Shown here one piece after another: positions 16,799 to 25,156 of a stretch of DNA of 64,000 nt (positions are counted from its first letter, which is position 1; every line of letters begins with the position of its first letter). The stretch is from contig JAEUVF010000010.1 in the NCBI GenBank assembly GCA_016787265.1, positions 529,439 through 593,438 on the forward strand. Direction: 5' to 3'. The notes under the pieces are model-generated. The model was given only the letters and a program-made list of their open reading frames with translations. It made no database searches and was not told where the DNA came from. Source of the DNA: Flavipsychrobacter sp. (lineage in GTDB: Bacteria; Bacteroidota; Bacteroidia; Chitinophagales; Chitinophagaceae). The translations under genes were made by a program, and so were the position numbers.

Positions 16799-18154
16799 AT
16801 GAAAAAAAATATAATCATACTTTCTGCAGCCATTCTTATGGCAGGATCCTGCGGAAAAAAACTGGAAATACTACCAACTCAAAGCATCGAAGAGGAAGTG
16901 GTGCTGAGTACGGACCAGGGTGTAAAAAACCTGTTGAATGGTGCGTATGATATGGTTAGTAGCAGTTCTGTATATGGCGGAGATCTTTTCCTTTATTCAG
17001 AACTAATGGCTTCCGATGGCGAGCTGCGTTGGGAAGGTACTTTCAATCAGCCGCGCGAAATCTGGAGAAAAGATATCCTTACCACCAATGCATATGTTCG
17101 GGATAGCTGGTTAGATGCTTACGAGGCAATTAATGCAGCAAATAATATCTTAGGTGCCCTGGACGTAGTTAATGAAGATGATCGTGACCGTGTAAAAGGA
17201 GAGGCTCTGTTTATCCGGGGTTCCATGTTCTTTGAATTGGTTAAGTTCTTTGCCCAGCCATACGCTGCGGGAAATGCGGGTTCAGCTCCCGGGATTCCTC
17301 TGGTTTTAGAGCCCACCAGAACTGATAACGTAAGTACTGGCCGCCCAAGGAATACAGTACAGGAAGTATATACCCAGGTGATTGCTGATCTAACTGAAAG
17401 CCAGTCGCTCCTCACTCCGGTTGGCTATAACGACGAATATGCCAACGCTGCCGCCGCTGCTGCACAACTATCAAGAGTGTACCTGCAGATGGAAAACTAC
17501 CAGGGTGCACGTGACCAGGCGAATACTGCAATTAATCTGGCAGAAGATATGGGATTTGGACTAGCAGGAAACTATGCTACGCTATTTAATAATTCTTCAA
17601 ATTCTCCTGAAGATATTTTCGCTATCCAGGTAAGTGCGAATGATGGCGCAAACGACATGCATCTTTTCTGGTCAATTCCTGAATTCGGCGGAAGGGATGG
17701 TGATGTTGCTATTCTTGCAAAACACCTGAATCTGTACGACGAAGATGATAATCGTTTCAATTTGTTCTATGAAGATGATGCCGAAACAATCAGAAGCGGG
17801 AAATGGAAATTACAGTATCGGAACTTGCCCAATATCCGTCTGTCTGAGCTTTATCTGACAAGAGCTGAAGCAAATTTCAGATTGGGTACAAGTGTTGGAG
17901 CTACTCCGGTTGCCGATATAACTCCCATTCGCGCACGTGCAGGACTCACAACTCCGGGCACCCTTACCCTTGATTTAATCCTTAAAGAAAGAAAACTGGA
18001 ACTGGCGCATGAAGGTCATGGTTTACATGATTTAAAACGTCTGAAGCGTTCAGCTGACGGTTTTGCATTCAATGATCCTAAAATGGTATTGCCGATTCCC
18101 CAAAGGGAAGTGGATGCCGCTAAGGGAATCCTGGTACAAAACGAAGGGTACTAA
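16799..18154 (+). CDS. RagB/SusD family nutrient-binding outer-membrane lipoprotein
   Basis: A 451-residue SusD-type lipoprotein (signal peptide MAGSC, cysteine near residue 19), the surface lid that captures substrate for the SusC channel encoded just before it. Family marks include the N-terminal GKKLEILPTQS, the first TPR with NAANNILGALD, GEALFIRGSMFFELVKFFAQPYA, and the C-terminal RKLELAHEGHGLHDLKRL and MVLPIPQREVDA. It is somewhat shorter than the ~470-550 residues common in the family. A bidirectional terminator separates it from RNase G. No enzyme genes accompany the pair. Confidence 0.94.
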   Translation: MKKNIIILSAAILMAGSCGKKLEILPTQSIEEEVVLSTDQGVKNLLNGAYDMVSSSSVYGGDLFLYSELMASDGELRWEGTFNQPREIWRKDILTTNAYVRDSWLDAYEAINAANNILGALDVVNEDDRDRVKGEALFIRGSMFFELVKFFAQPYAAGNAGSAPGIPLVLEPTRTDNVSTGRPRNTVQEVYTQVIADLTESQSLLTPVGYNDEYANAAAAAAQLSRVYLQMENYQGARDQANTAINLAEDMGFGLAGNYATLFNNSSNSPEDIFAIQVSANDGANDMHLFWSIPEFGGRDGDVAILAKHLNLYDEDDNRFNLFYEDDAETIRSGKWKLQYRNLPNIRLSELYLTRAEANFRLGTSVGATPVADITPIRARAGLTTPGTLTLDLILKERKLELAHEGHGLHDLKRLKRSADGFAFNDPKMVLPIPQREVDAAKGILVQNEGY

Positions 18155-18175
18155 TCATACCTTCAATTGAAATAG

Positions 18176-18207
18176 AAAAGGGTCACTCAGCAATGGGTGA
18201 CCCTTTT
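18176..18207. terminator. Bidirectional terminator between susD and RNase G
   Basis: A perfect 11-bp inverted repeat (AAAAGGGTCAC with a 10-base loop) with A and T runs on its arms, between the convergent susD and rng genes. It can serve both strands. Confidence 0.88.
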
Positions 18208-18234
18208 AAATTTTGTAGCAGACAGATAGGCAGC

Positions 18235-19782
18235 TTACAACTTTATCTCTTCCTCATGGTCATCATAAAAATGAAACTCGGTAAGATGATAATTGGTATT
18301 CTCCTGCAACTTAATATTTTGTTTGAAACGGCGCTTCCATTTCCAGAATTTGCTGAAGATCCAACCCTTGGTAAGATAGGCATACATGATGGGGTGCACC
18401 ACCAGGGTCAGGTTGGAATGCTTATGTGTAATAAGATAGTGCAGGTTCTTTTCAATTTCATCTTCGAGCACCAGGGAAGAGGATATTTTACCTGTACCAT
18501 TACAACTTGGACAAACCTCCATCGTATTGATGTTCAGTTCCGGTTTCATCCGCTGACGCGTAATTTGCATCAGGCCGAATTTGGAGATCGGTAAAACTGC
18601 ATGTTTGGCCCGGTCGGGTTTCATTATGGCCTCCATGGCATCCATCAGTTTCTTCTTATTCTCGGGCAACTTCATGTCGATGAAGTCTACCACAATAATA
18701 CCTCCCAGGTCTCGCAAACGTAATTGCCTTGCAATTTCTTCGGCAGCTTCCATATTGGTCTCCAAAGCATTCTGCTCCTGGTTATTGCTCACACTTTTAT
18801 AGCCACTGTTCACATCAATGACATGAAGTGCTTCTGTATGCTCAATAATAAGGTAGGCACCACTAGGAAGATTGACCGTTTTACCGAAAGCAGCTTTTAC
18901 CTGCTTGGTTACTCCATACTGATCAAATATGGGAGAACCATTGTGATAAAAAGAAACGATGTCAGCTTTATCCGGAGCAATCCGCTGGATATAAGATTTG
19001 GTATCGTTGTAGAGGTTGCGGTCATTTACCACGATGCGGTTGAAATCTTCATTAAGCAGATCCCGCAACATACTGGTTGTCTTGGTTTGCTCACTCAGGA
19101 TCTTTGCAGGAGCGGCTGCCCCCTTCAGGTTCTGCTGAATGGTTTTCCAGGTTTCTACCAGGGCCAGTAAATCTTCATGAAGTTCGGCTGTGTTTTTACC
19201 TTCCGCCGCAGTTCTCACAATCACCCCAAAATTTTTGGGCTTAATTGCTTCAATGATTTTTTGCAGGCGCTTGCGTTCATCCGCAGAATGAATCTTGCGG
19301 GAAACAGCCACTACATCATTAAATGGAGTGATTACCACAAACCGACCCGGCAGAGAAATTTCACAGCTCAGACGCGGGCCTTTCGCTGCGATCGGTTCTT
19401 TCAGAATCTGCACCAGGATATTGGGTTTGCCACCCAATACTTCATTGATCTTTCCGGTTTTTACAATTTCAGCTTCTACTTCAAACTTTCCGAAGTCAAA
19501 GCTGCCGGTTGTATCAACAATGGATTGCTGGGTGAATTTGAGGAGTGATTTGGCATAGGGACTCAAATCCGTATAATGCAAAAAAGCATCCTTTTCGAAC
19601 CCTACATCCACAAATGCAGCATTCAAACCAGGTATCAGTTTACGAACCTTCCCTAAATATAAATCCCCGACAGCAAAACTGGCATCTGCTTTTTCGTTGT
19701 GCAGTTCTACCAGCTTTTTGTCTTCCAGGAGAGCTATCTCAACACCCTGTGGTGCCGAGTTAATTATTAATTCCTTGTTCAA
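18235..19782 (-). CDS. rng: Ribonuclease G (Rne/Rng family)
   Basis: A 515-residue RNase E/G family endoribonuclease for rRNA and mRNA processing. The N-terminus (LIINSAPQGVEIALLEDKKL) leads into the S1 domain (VGDLYLGKVRKLIPGLNAAFVDVGF). Catalytic magnesium-site aspartates appear in HVIDVNSG and IIVVDFIDM, and the zinc-link is VCPSCNGTGKISS. The frame starts at TTG: a stop codon lies six codons upstream with no ATG between, and the residues after the TTG match the family's usual beginning, so TTG is very probably the real start. No long C-terminal degradosome scaffold is present, so it is G-like. HU, TPR and mS38-like genes precede it on the same strand, separated by a terminator. Confidence 0.95.
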   Translation of the reverse strand: MNKELIINSAPQGVEIALLEDKKLVELHNEKADASFAVGDLYLGKVRKLIPGLNAAFVDVGFEKDAFLHYTDLSPYAKSLLKFTQQSIVDTTGSFDFGKFEVEAEIVKTGKINEVLGGKPNILVQILKEPIAAKGPRLSCEISLPGRFVVITPFNDVVAVSRKIHSADERKRLQKIIEAIKPKNFGVIVRTAAEGKNTAELHEDLLALVETWKTIQQNLKGAAAPAKILSEQTKTTSMLRDLLNEDFNRIVVNDRNLYNDTKSYIQRIAPDKADIVSFYHNGSPIFDQYGVTKQVKAAFGKTVNLPSGAYLIIEHTEALHVIDVNSGYKSVSNNQEQNALETNMEAAEEIARQLRLRDLGGIIVVDFIDMKLPENKKKLMDAMEAIMKPDRAKHAVLPISKFGLMQITRQRMKPELNINTMEVCPSCNGTGKISSSLVLEDEIEKNLHYLITHKHSNLTLVVHPIMYAYLTKGWIFSKFWKWKRRFKQNIKLQENTNYHLTEFHFYDDHEEEIKL

Positions 19783-19910
19783 GCGAGTAATCTTTTAACA
19801 TCAGTCCAATCTCACCAAAAGGAACTCAGCTGTGTTTGATAGGAACGATGGTTTTTAGTTATTTGCAATAATCACCTACAACCACGTAAAACGAACAGCT
19901 GAAAGGGAAT

Positions 19911-19942
19911 AAAGCCGGAATAAGTTAATTCATTCCGGCTTT
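19911..19942 (-). terminator. Terminator after the mS38-like gene
   Basis: A perfect 11-bp inverted repeat (AAAGCCGGAAT, ten-base loop) 27 bases past the 30-aa gene's stop codon, separating the HU-TPR-mS38 unit from rng. Confidence 0.8.
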
Positions 19943-19968
19943 ATATAAAGGCGTTGAAAGAAGGAAAA

Positions 19969-20061
19969 TTATTTCTTCTTCTTATGACGATTCTTTCTCA
20001 ATCTTTTTTTCCGCTTGTGCGTCGCAATCTTATGACGCTTTCTTTTTTTACCACAAGGCAT
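19969..20061 (-). CDS. 30-aa mS38/AURKAIP1/COX24-type ribosomal protein
   Basis: A very short gene encoding MPCGKKRKRHKIATHKRKKR followed by ten more residues ending in four lysines; 20 of the 30 residues are Lys, Arg or His. This matches the COX24/AURKAIP1 C-terminal domain (mitoribosomal protein mS38), annotated in Bacteroidota genomes as tiny stand-alone proteins of almost identical sequence. It probably binds rRNA in the ribosome. The family usually begins MPSGKK; here position 3 is Cys. The gene lies 33 bases after the TPR gene on the same strand and is followed by a strong terminator, so it is likely the last gene of an HU-TPR-mS38 transcript. It is easily missed because of its length. 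Confidence 0.9.
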   Translation of the reverse strand: MPCGKKRKRHKIATHKRKKRLRKNRHKKKK

Positions 20062-20094
20062 CTTCAGTACTATTTACAATGTTAACAATTCAAA

Positions 20095-20943
20095 TCATTT
20101 CAGTTGCTTGATACGCTTATCCAGTTCCGCTTTTAATACGGGATTCTGAATATGCTCGGCGGCATGCTCATACCATTCAACGGCTTTTGCTTTATCGCCT
20201 TTCCGTTCGTAACCTTCCGCCAGCATTAGCAATACTTCCAGATCATGAGGTTCCGTCTGGGCAACTTTTTCAAGGCGTTCTACCGCTTTGTCGTATTGAC
20301 CCGATACAATCCCTCCAATCCCAAGCATTTTCTGCGCATACATATTGGTGGAATCTTTCCGGCTTACTTCCAGAATTTTCTGGATGCCCTGCATCACGGC
20401 CTGTTGATTTTCTGCTGAAGCCCCAAAAATAAAGGTGCTTCCCAGTCCAACCTGCAGTGAATCATTGGAAGGATTCAACACAATTGCTTTTTCAAATAAC
20501 TCTTTCGACTCGCTGGCAAGCCAGGATTTTAATCCCGGGTCCTCCACTGCGCGGAGGTTATCCAGCAAGATTCGGGCTGCAAAGGTGAGACTTTTTTCAG
20601 AATTTTCCAACTTGGCTGCTTCCGCAGTATAATAGGCAAAGGGTACAAAGGTCCTTGCAGAGTCACTCCAGAACCGGGCCAGTTGCTGGTAGTTCTTGAT
20701 TTTTTGCTCTTTTACATCCCCCCGAACCACAGCTTCGCTTAATCCATTCACATAGGTTTGTTGGGCTTCAGTGAGTTTTGCTGTTGCTCCTTTGATAACA
20801 GACTGAACATCAAATGTTTGCGAAGGTGCGGATACGGCAACTCCTGTCTTTTCCTTTACAGGGGGAGTCTTCTTTCCAAAGAAAATAATTACCAGTAGCA
20901 GAATTACTCCGCCACCTGCTACTAAAATTTGCTGCTTTTTCAA
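20095..20943 (-). CDS. Membrane-anchored TPR protein
   Basis: A 282-residue protein with one N-terminal transmembrane segment (ILVAGGGVILLLVIIFFGKK) and a soluble part built from TPR-like helices; the clearest repeats are near the C-terminus (SGQYDKAVERLEKVAQTEPH and EVLLMLAEGYERKGDKAKAV). It probably sits in the inner membrane facing the periplasm and acts as a protein-interaction scaffold. It lies 23 bases downstream of the HU gene and 33 upstream of the mS38-like gene, suggesting one transcript. No catalytic features are visible; the partner is unknown. Confidence 0.8.
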   Translation of the reverse strand: MKKQQILVAGGGVILLLVIIFFGKKTPPVKEKTGVAVSAPSQTFDVQSVIKGATAKLTEAQQTYVNGLSEAVVRGDVKEQKIKNYQQLARFWSDSARTFVPFAYYTAEAAKLENSEKSLTFAARILLDNLRAVEDPGLKSWLASESKELFEKAIVLNPSNDSLQVGLGSTFIFGASAENQQAVMQGIQKILEVSRKDSTNMYAQKMLGIGGIVSGQYDKAVERLEKVAQTEPHDLEVLLMLAEGYERKGDKAKAVEWYEHAAEHIQNPVLKAELDKRIKQLK

Positions 20944-20966
20944 ATCCTACAATTAAGGCAGCAAAA

Positions 20967-21287
20967 TTACATTTCTTCGTCGGGGTTTGGTTGCCCTTCC
21001 TTAACTGTTTTGAGTTTTTTTACTTCCTGCACAAATTCCTTGGCAGGTTTGAAGGCGGGAATAAAATGTTCGGGAATCTCCACCGCAACATTCTTTTTAA
21101 TGTTACGCCCGATTTTAGCAGCTCGTTTTTTTGTAATAAAGCTGCCAAAACCCCGGATATAAATGTTCTCTCCCTGTGATAACACATCCTTCACCTCTTT
21201 GAACATTGCTTCCAGGGTTACCAGCACATCCACTTTGGGGATGCCGGTTTTTTCTGCAATTTGATTGATGAGGTCGGCCTTTCTCAT
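20967..21287 (-). CDS. HU/IHF family DNA-binding protein
   Basis: A 106-residue nucleoid protein of the HU/IHF family. It begins MRKADLINQIAEKTGIP and carries the family signature around YIRGFGSFITKKRAAKIGRN; the DNA-intercalating arm reads RNIKKNVAVEIPEHFIPAFKPAKEF. An acidic extension (PNPDEEM) follows the fold. It is probably the first gene of the HU-TPR-mS38 unit and is divergent from mutY, with about 170 bases between the starts. Confidence 0.95.
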   Translation of the reverse strand: MRKADLINQIAEKTGIPKVDVLVTLEAMFKEVKDVLSQGENIYIRGFGSFITKKRAAKIGRNIKKNVAVEIPEHFIPAFKPAKEFVQEVKKLKTVKEGQPNPDEEM

Positions 21288-21456
21288 AATTCACCTGTTT
21301 TGAATCTTTTGTCAAGTGGCGGAATGCTGGCCAGTTAACCCGGATTCCACAACAATGCGGTTTTGTTTTGTTAATATAAAATAAACTTCTAATCCGTGCA
21401 ACTCTTATGCAATTTATTGATTTTGAATTAAATTGAAATATTTTTCCAACATTCTG

Positions 21457-22512
21457 ATGAACCTGCCCGAGTTTACCAAAAACCTGCTTAACTGGAACCA
21501 GTCAAGTAATACCCGCCAGATGCCCTGGAAGGGTGAAACCGATCCCTATAAAATCTGGTTAAGTGAAATAATTCTACAGCAAACCCGTGTGGAACAGGGA
21601 CTTGCATATTATGAAAAATTTATTACCAACTTCCCTTCAGTTCAGGATCTGGCAATGGCTGAAGACGCCACAGTGTTCAAATATTGGGAGGGACTAGGAT
21701 ATTACAGTCGCTGTCGAAACCTGCTTGCCACTGCCCGTTGGGTAACTTTTGAAAATGAAGGCCGTTTTCCTGCCGACTATGAAAGTTTATTGAAACTAAA
21801 AGGGGTTGGTCCGTATACTGCCGCAGCAATCGCCTCCTTTGCTTTTGCAGAGCCTCGTGCCGTGCTGGATGGAAATGTATTCAGAGTCCTTTCGAGGTAT
21901 TTCGGAATTACCACTCCAATAGATAATCCCGCTGGTAAAAAACTATATGCTCTGCTTGCCCAGACACTGTTGCCAATTGATCAACCCGCAGCTTTTAACC
22001 AGGCCATTATGGACTTCGGTGCGGTCATCTGTAAACCTCAGCTTCCGCTGTGTTCCGGCTGCATACAACAAACAGACTGTGAGGCCTTTCGATTGGGTGT
22101 GGTGGCGGATTTGCCGGTGAAGGAGAAATCGATAAAAAAAAGAACCCGGTATTTCTATTATTTCCTTTTAAGGTGGAACAACCAGTACTATGTTCGGCAA
22201 AGAGGAGGAGGAGATATCTGGCAGGACCTGCATGAATGGGTGTTGATTGAACAAACCGAACCGCTTGAAATGGACTCTTCAATTTACCGGAGTCTCTTGA
22301 AAAAATACCTGGGTGCCGCCAGACTCAAACAGCTCAGGATAGGAGAGGAAGTCAGGCAACAGCTTTCCCATCAGACAATCATTGGACGATTCATTACTGC
22401 CGAACTCTCCGCGCCTTTACCAAACACCACCGGTTACCAGTTGCTTTCAGCTGAATCACTTTCAAAACTGGCCTTCCCGCGTTTTATCACCGCCTTTTCG
22501 CCAAAACCCTGA
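21457..22512 (+). CDS. mutY: A/G-specific adenine DNA glycosylase MutY
   Basis: A 351-residue MutY that removes adenine mispaired with 8-oxoguanine. The chosen ATG begins MNLPEFTKNLLNW; an in-frame TTG lies eight codons earlier. The catalytic Glu is in SEIILQQTRVEQ, the helix-hairpin-helix is LLKLKGVGPYTAAAIASF, the catalytic Asp is in AVLDGNVFRVLSRYFG, and the 4Fe-4S cysteines are CKPQLPLCSGCIQQTDC (C-x6-C-x2-C-x5-C). The C-terminal domain is NUDIX-like (YYFLLRWNNQYYVRQR) and reads the 8-oxoG strand. The order HU/mutY/ssb/gldE/gldD is one I recognise from other Bacteroidota. Confidence 0.96.
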   Translation: MNLPEFTKNLLNWNQSSNTRQMPWKGETDPYKIWLSEIILQQTRVEQGLAYYEKFITNFPSVQDLAMAEDATVFKYWEGLGYYSRCRNLLATARWVTFENEGRFPADYESLLKLKGVGPYTAAAIASFAFAEPRAVLDGNVFRVLSRYFGITTPIDNPAGKKLYALLAQTLLPIDQPAAFNQAIMDFGAVICKPQLPLCSGCIQQTDCEAFRLGVVADLPVKEKSIKKRTRYFYYFLLRWNNQYYVRQRGGGDIWQDLHEWVLIEQTEPLEMDSSIYRSLLKKYLGAARLKQLRIGEEVRQQLSHQTIIGRFITAELSAPLPNTTGYQLLSAESLSKLAFPRFITAFSPKP

Positions 22513-22518
22513 ACGCTT

Positions 22519-22545
22519 CACCCGACCGGTGGCACCGGTCGGGTG
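22519..22545. repeat. GC-rich palindrome (12-bp arms) between mutY and ssb
   Basis: CACCCGACCGGT, three bases (GGC), then its exact reverse complement. The same arm sequence occurs near 2.9, 35.25 and 38.25 kb. It has no T tract. It lies seven bases after the mutY stop. Confidence 0.8.
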
Positions 22546-22665
22546 GAGGAAAGCGAGGACGTTAAAACTGCATTAATGTCTCAAAAACAAGGAATTCCTG
22601 CGAAAAAAAATTAATTTTAGAGAGTACAAACAGGGATAGACGATTTTAAACACAAATGAAAGCAT

Positions 22666-23100
22666 ATGAGAGGTGTAAACAGAGTGATGCTGATCGGAAA
22701 CCTGGGTAAGGATCCGGATGTACAGTTTCTGGAAGGAAATATCGCCGTGGCAAAATTCTCCCTCGCTACTACTGAAACATACAAGGATCGAACCGGTAAA
22801 CTCATTTCTCAAACAGAATGGCACACAGTTGTTTTGTGGCGCGGTCTCGCTGAACTCGCACAGAAATACCTGCACAAGGGGAGTCTTGTTTATATCGAAG
22901 GCCGTCTGCGCACCCGTAGCTGGGAAGATAAAGAAGGCAATAAAAAATTTGCAACTGAAGTAGTGGGCGACAACCTCATCATGTTAGATAAAAGGAACGA
23001 TGTTCATGGTCAGTCCTTCAATGGTCTTCACGGAGAAGGATTGGAAGGTATTACTGGCGAAGATGCACCTCCTGAGTCCAATCCGGATCTTCCTTTTTGA
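22666..23100 (+). CDS. ssb: Single-stranded DNA-binding protein
   Basis: A 144-residue SSB. The OB-fold is clear: MRGVNRVMLIGNLGKDPDVQ, FSLATTETYKDRTGK, EWHTVVLWRGLAELAQKYL and GSLVYIEGRLRTRSWED. A short linker ends in the acidic tip SNPDLPF, the peptide that recruits repair and replication partners; it resembles the usual DDIPF but with a single acidic residue next to LPF. Length is at the short end, with little low-complexity linker. It sits between mutY and gldE. A TAATTTTA box (22612-22619), one mismatch from the -7 consensus, may be its promoter. Confidence 0.95.
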   Translation: MRGVNRVMLIGNLGKDPDVQFLEGNIAVAKFSLATTETYKDRTGKLISQTEWHTVVLWRGLAELAQKYLHKGSLVYIEGRLRTRSWEDKEGNKKFATEVVGDNLIMLDKRNDVHGQSFNGLHGEGLEGITGEDAPPESNPDLPF

Positions 23101-23150
23101 TTGGATAAAATAGTGCAATTTTGCTTCTATTGTAAACAAAACCCACTGCT

Positions 23151-24467
23151 TTGGACTACGCTTCAGTTGATCCCTTTTCAAATACTATGCTGAGCCTGCT
23201 TTTCCTCGCATCCAATGTGCAGGGAACGACTATTATGGTGATCCTGATTTTGACGCTCCTGGTCATTTCCTATTTCATTTCCGGATCGATGGTCGCTTTT
23301 TTTAGCCTGACCAACCGGGATATCAATATGCTTAAGACCAAGCAGGGTACTGCCTGGAAAAGGATCGTAAATCTGCTCGAAGAACCCAAGATCCTGTTAG
23401 GTTCCATGCGGATAGGAAATACATTTGTCAATATAGCCATCATCATCCTGTCCAACTTCCTGATTAATGAGCTCATGCCTTTGCAGAACAGTTTCTGGGT
23501 TTTAGAACTGTTACTAAAAGTAGTAATTGTAAGTTTTTTTCTGATTCTCTTCGGAGAAGTTCTGCCCAAAGTCTATGCTTCCCAGAATAACCTTCGCTTT
23601 GCCAGGGATGCATCTTTCCTGGTGGAAATTGTTTTTCTGCTTTTCAACCGCGTAAGCCGATGGCTGGTTGGAATGTCGGAGGGTGTTGAAAAATCTTTGC
23701 GCTCTGAAGATGCTGCCAATCATTTTGAAGAACTGGAAGATGATTCAATGGCCTCTGAAGAGGAAAAAAATATCATGCGGGGCATTGCCAAATTTGGGAA
23801 TATAACGGTGAAGCAGATCATGAGAACCAGGCTTGATGTGAGCGGAGTTAATTTTAATACCCCATTTGCTGAAGTTCTGAAACAGGTTGAGGCACTGCAT
23901 TATTCAAGAATCCCTGTTTACCGGAATAATCTGGATGAGGTTGTAGGTATACTTCACTCTAAAGACCTACTGCCATATCTCAAAGAGAGTGCTTCTTTTA
24001 ACTGGCATACCCTGCTCCGCCAGCCCTATTTTGTACATGAACAGAAACTGATCGAAGATCTGCTGCAGGATTTCCGGAACCGGAAAACACATTTTGCAGT
24101 AGTAGTGGATGAATTTGGTGGTACCAGCGGCATTGTTACCCTGGAAGATATCATGGAGGAAGTGATCGGTGATATCAGAGATGAGTTTGATGACGAAGAA
24201 AGCATTAACCGACAACTTGATGAAAACAATTATCTCTTCGATGGCAGAACCATGATTTATGATGTATGTAAGGTTATGGATTTGCCTACTTCCACATTTG
24301 ACACCGTTAAGGGTGAAAGTGATTCACTGGCCGGACTTATCCTTGAAGTTGCAGGAAAAATTCCTGCAGAAAATGAAGTTATTGAAGTAGGTGATTTTCA
24401 GTTTACTGTTTTGGAACTGGATCGCAACCGAATTAAAAAAGTCAAAATAACGATCCGCCCTGTATAA
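23151..24467 (+). CDS. gldE: Gliding motility-associated protein GldE (CNNM/CBS family)
   Basis: A 438-residue membrane protein of the CNNM/CorC (DUF21-CBS) family. About four hydrophobic segments make up residues ~15-165 (for example MVILILTLLVISYFISGSM and VIVSFFLILFGEVLPKVYA), then two CBS motifs (IMRTRLDVSGVNFNTPFAEV and GIVTLEDIMEEVIGDIRDE) and a C-terminal transporter-associated domain. GldE is identified by the gene next door, gldD, and by ssb before it; in Flavobacterium GldE supports GldD function in gliding and type IX secretion. The start is uncertain: the TTG used gives MDYASVDPFSN, reminiscent of other GldE N-termini, but an ATG twelve codons later also keeps the first membrane helix. 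Confidence 0.9.
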   Translation: MDYASVDPFSNTMLSLLFLASNVQGTTIMVILILTLLVISYFISGSMVAFFSLTNRDINMLKTKQGTAWKRIVNLLEEPKILLGSMRIGNTFVNIAIIILSNFLINELMPLQNSFWVLELLLKVVIVSFFLILFGEVLPKVYASQNNLRFARDASFLVEIVFLLFNRVSRWLVGMSEGVEKSLRSEDAANHFEELEDDSMASEEEKNIMRGIAKFGNITVKQIMRTRLDVSGVNFNTPFAEVLKQVEALHYSRIPVYRNNLDEVVGILHSKDLLPYLKESASFNWHTLLRQPYFVHEQKLIEDLLQDFRNRKTHFAVVVDEFGGTSGIVTLEDIMEEVIGDIRDEFDDEESINRQLDENNYLFDGRTMIYDVCKVMDLPTSTFDTVKGESDSLAGLILEVAGKIPAENEVIEVGDFQFTVLELDRNRIKKVKITIRPV

Positions 24468-24475
24468 CTATTTGT

Positions 24476-25156
24476 ATGATTTTACTTAAGCGTTTTTCCG
24501 GTAAGTCTGTAACCTATATCATAGTGCTTTTATTGCTGTTCATCCTGCAGTTTGTTACCTCCTGCAACAGTCCATTTACACCAAAACCACGAGGTTATTT
24601 CAGGGTTGCACTTCCTGCACATGAATATCAGCTTTTTGACAGACCCGGCTTCCCTTACAGTTTTGAATATCCAAAATATGCAAATATTATTCAGGATAGC
24701 ACTTATTTTGATGAGCAGCCTGAAAATCCTTATTGGATTAATTTAGATATTCCCTCCTTAAACGGAAGGATTTATATCAGCTATAATCAAATAGGAGGCA
24801 AGGCCCGTTATAAAGTACAGAATAAATCAGGCGAATATGTAGATTCTTTTGGAATTAACACATTCGATAAATTACTGAATGACTCCTATACACTTTCTTA
24901 TAAACATTCCTATAAGGCAAGTTCAATCGAAGACAGTGCATTTGTTTCTAAGGGCGGAATAAGCGGAATATTTTTTCGCATTGGAGGCAATACTGCAACC
25001 GCTAACCAGTTCTTGCTTACCGATAGTAATCGCCATTTCCTGCGGGGTGCTCTTTATTTTGATGCGGCTCCAAATGAGGATTCACTTAAGCCCATCAACA
25101 ATTTTCTCAAAGAGGATTTGAAACACCTGATCAACTCCCTTCGCTGGAAAAATTAA
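24476..25156 (+). CDS. gldD: Gliding motility lipoprotein GldD
   Basis: A 226-residue lipoprotein with signal peptide and lipobox FVTSC near residue 30. The mature N-terminus PKPRGYFRVALPAHEYQ is the GldD hallmark, and the length matches the family. GldD is required for gliding motility in Flavobacterium johnsoniae and associates with the type IX secretion machinery in the envelope. It begins eight bases after gldE, so the two are co-transcribed. Its stop codon overlaps the stop codon of the convergent serine hydrolase gene through a shared TTAA. Confidence 0.93.
   Translation: MILLKRFSGKSVTYIIVLLLLFILQFVTSCNSPFTPKPRGYFRVALPAHEYQLFDRPGFPYSFEYPKYANIIQDSTYFDEQPENPYWINLDIPSLNGRIYISYNQIGGKARYKVQNKSGEYVDSFGINTFDKLLNDSYTLSYKHSYKASSIEDSAFVSKGGISGIFFRIGGNTATANQFLLTDSNRHFLRGALYFDAAPNEDSLKPINNFLKEDLKHLINSLRWKN

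Noticed and set aside
18193..18594. 133-codon plus-strand ORF
   Set aside because: It is antisense to the conserved C-terminal part of RNase G, which includes the zinc-link; no family features.
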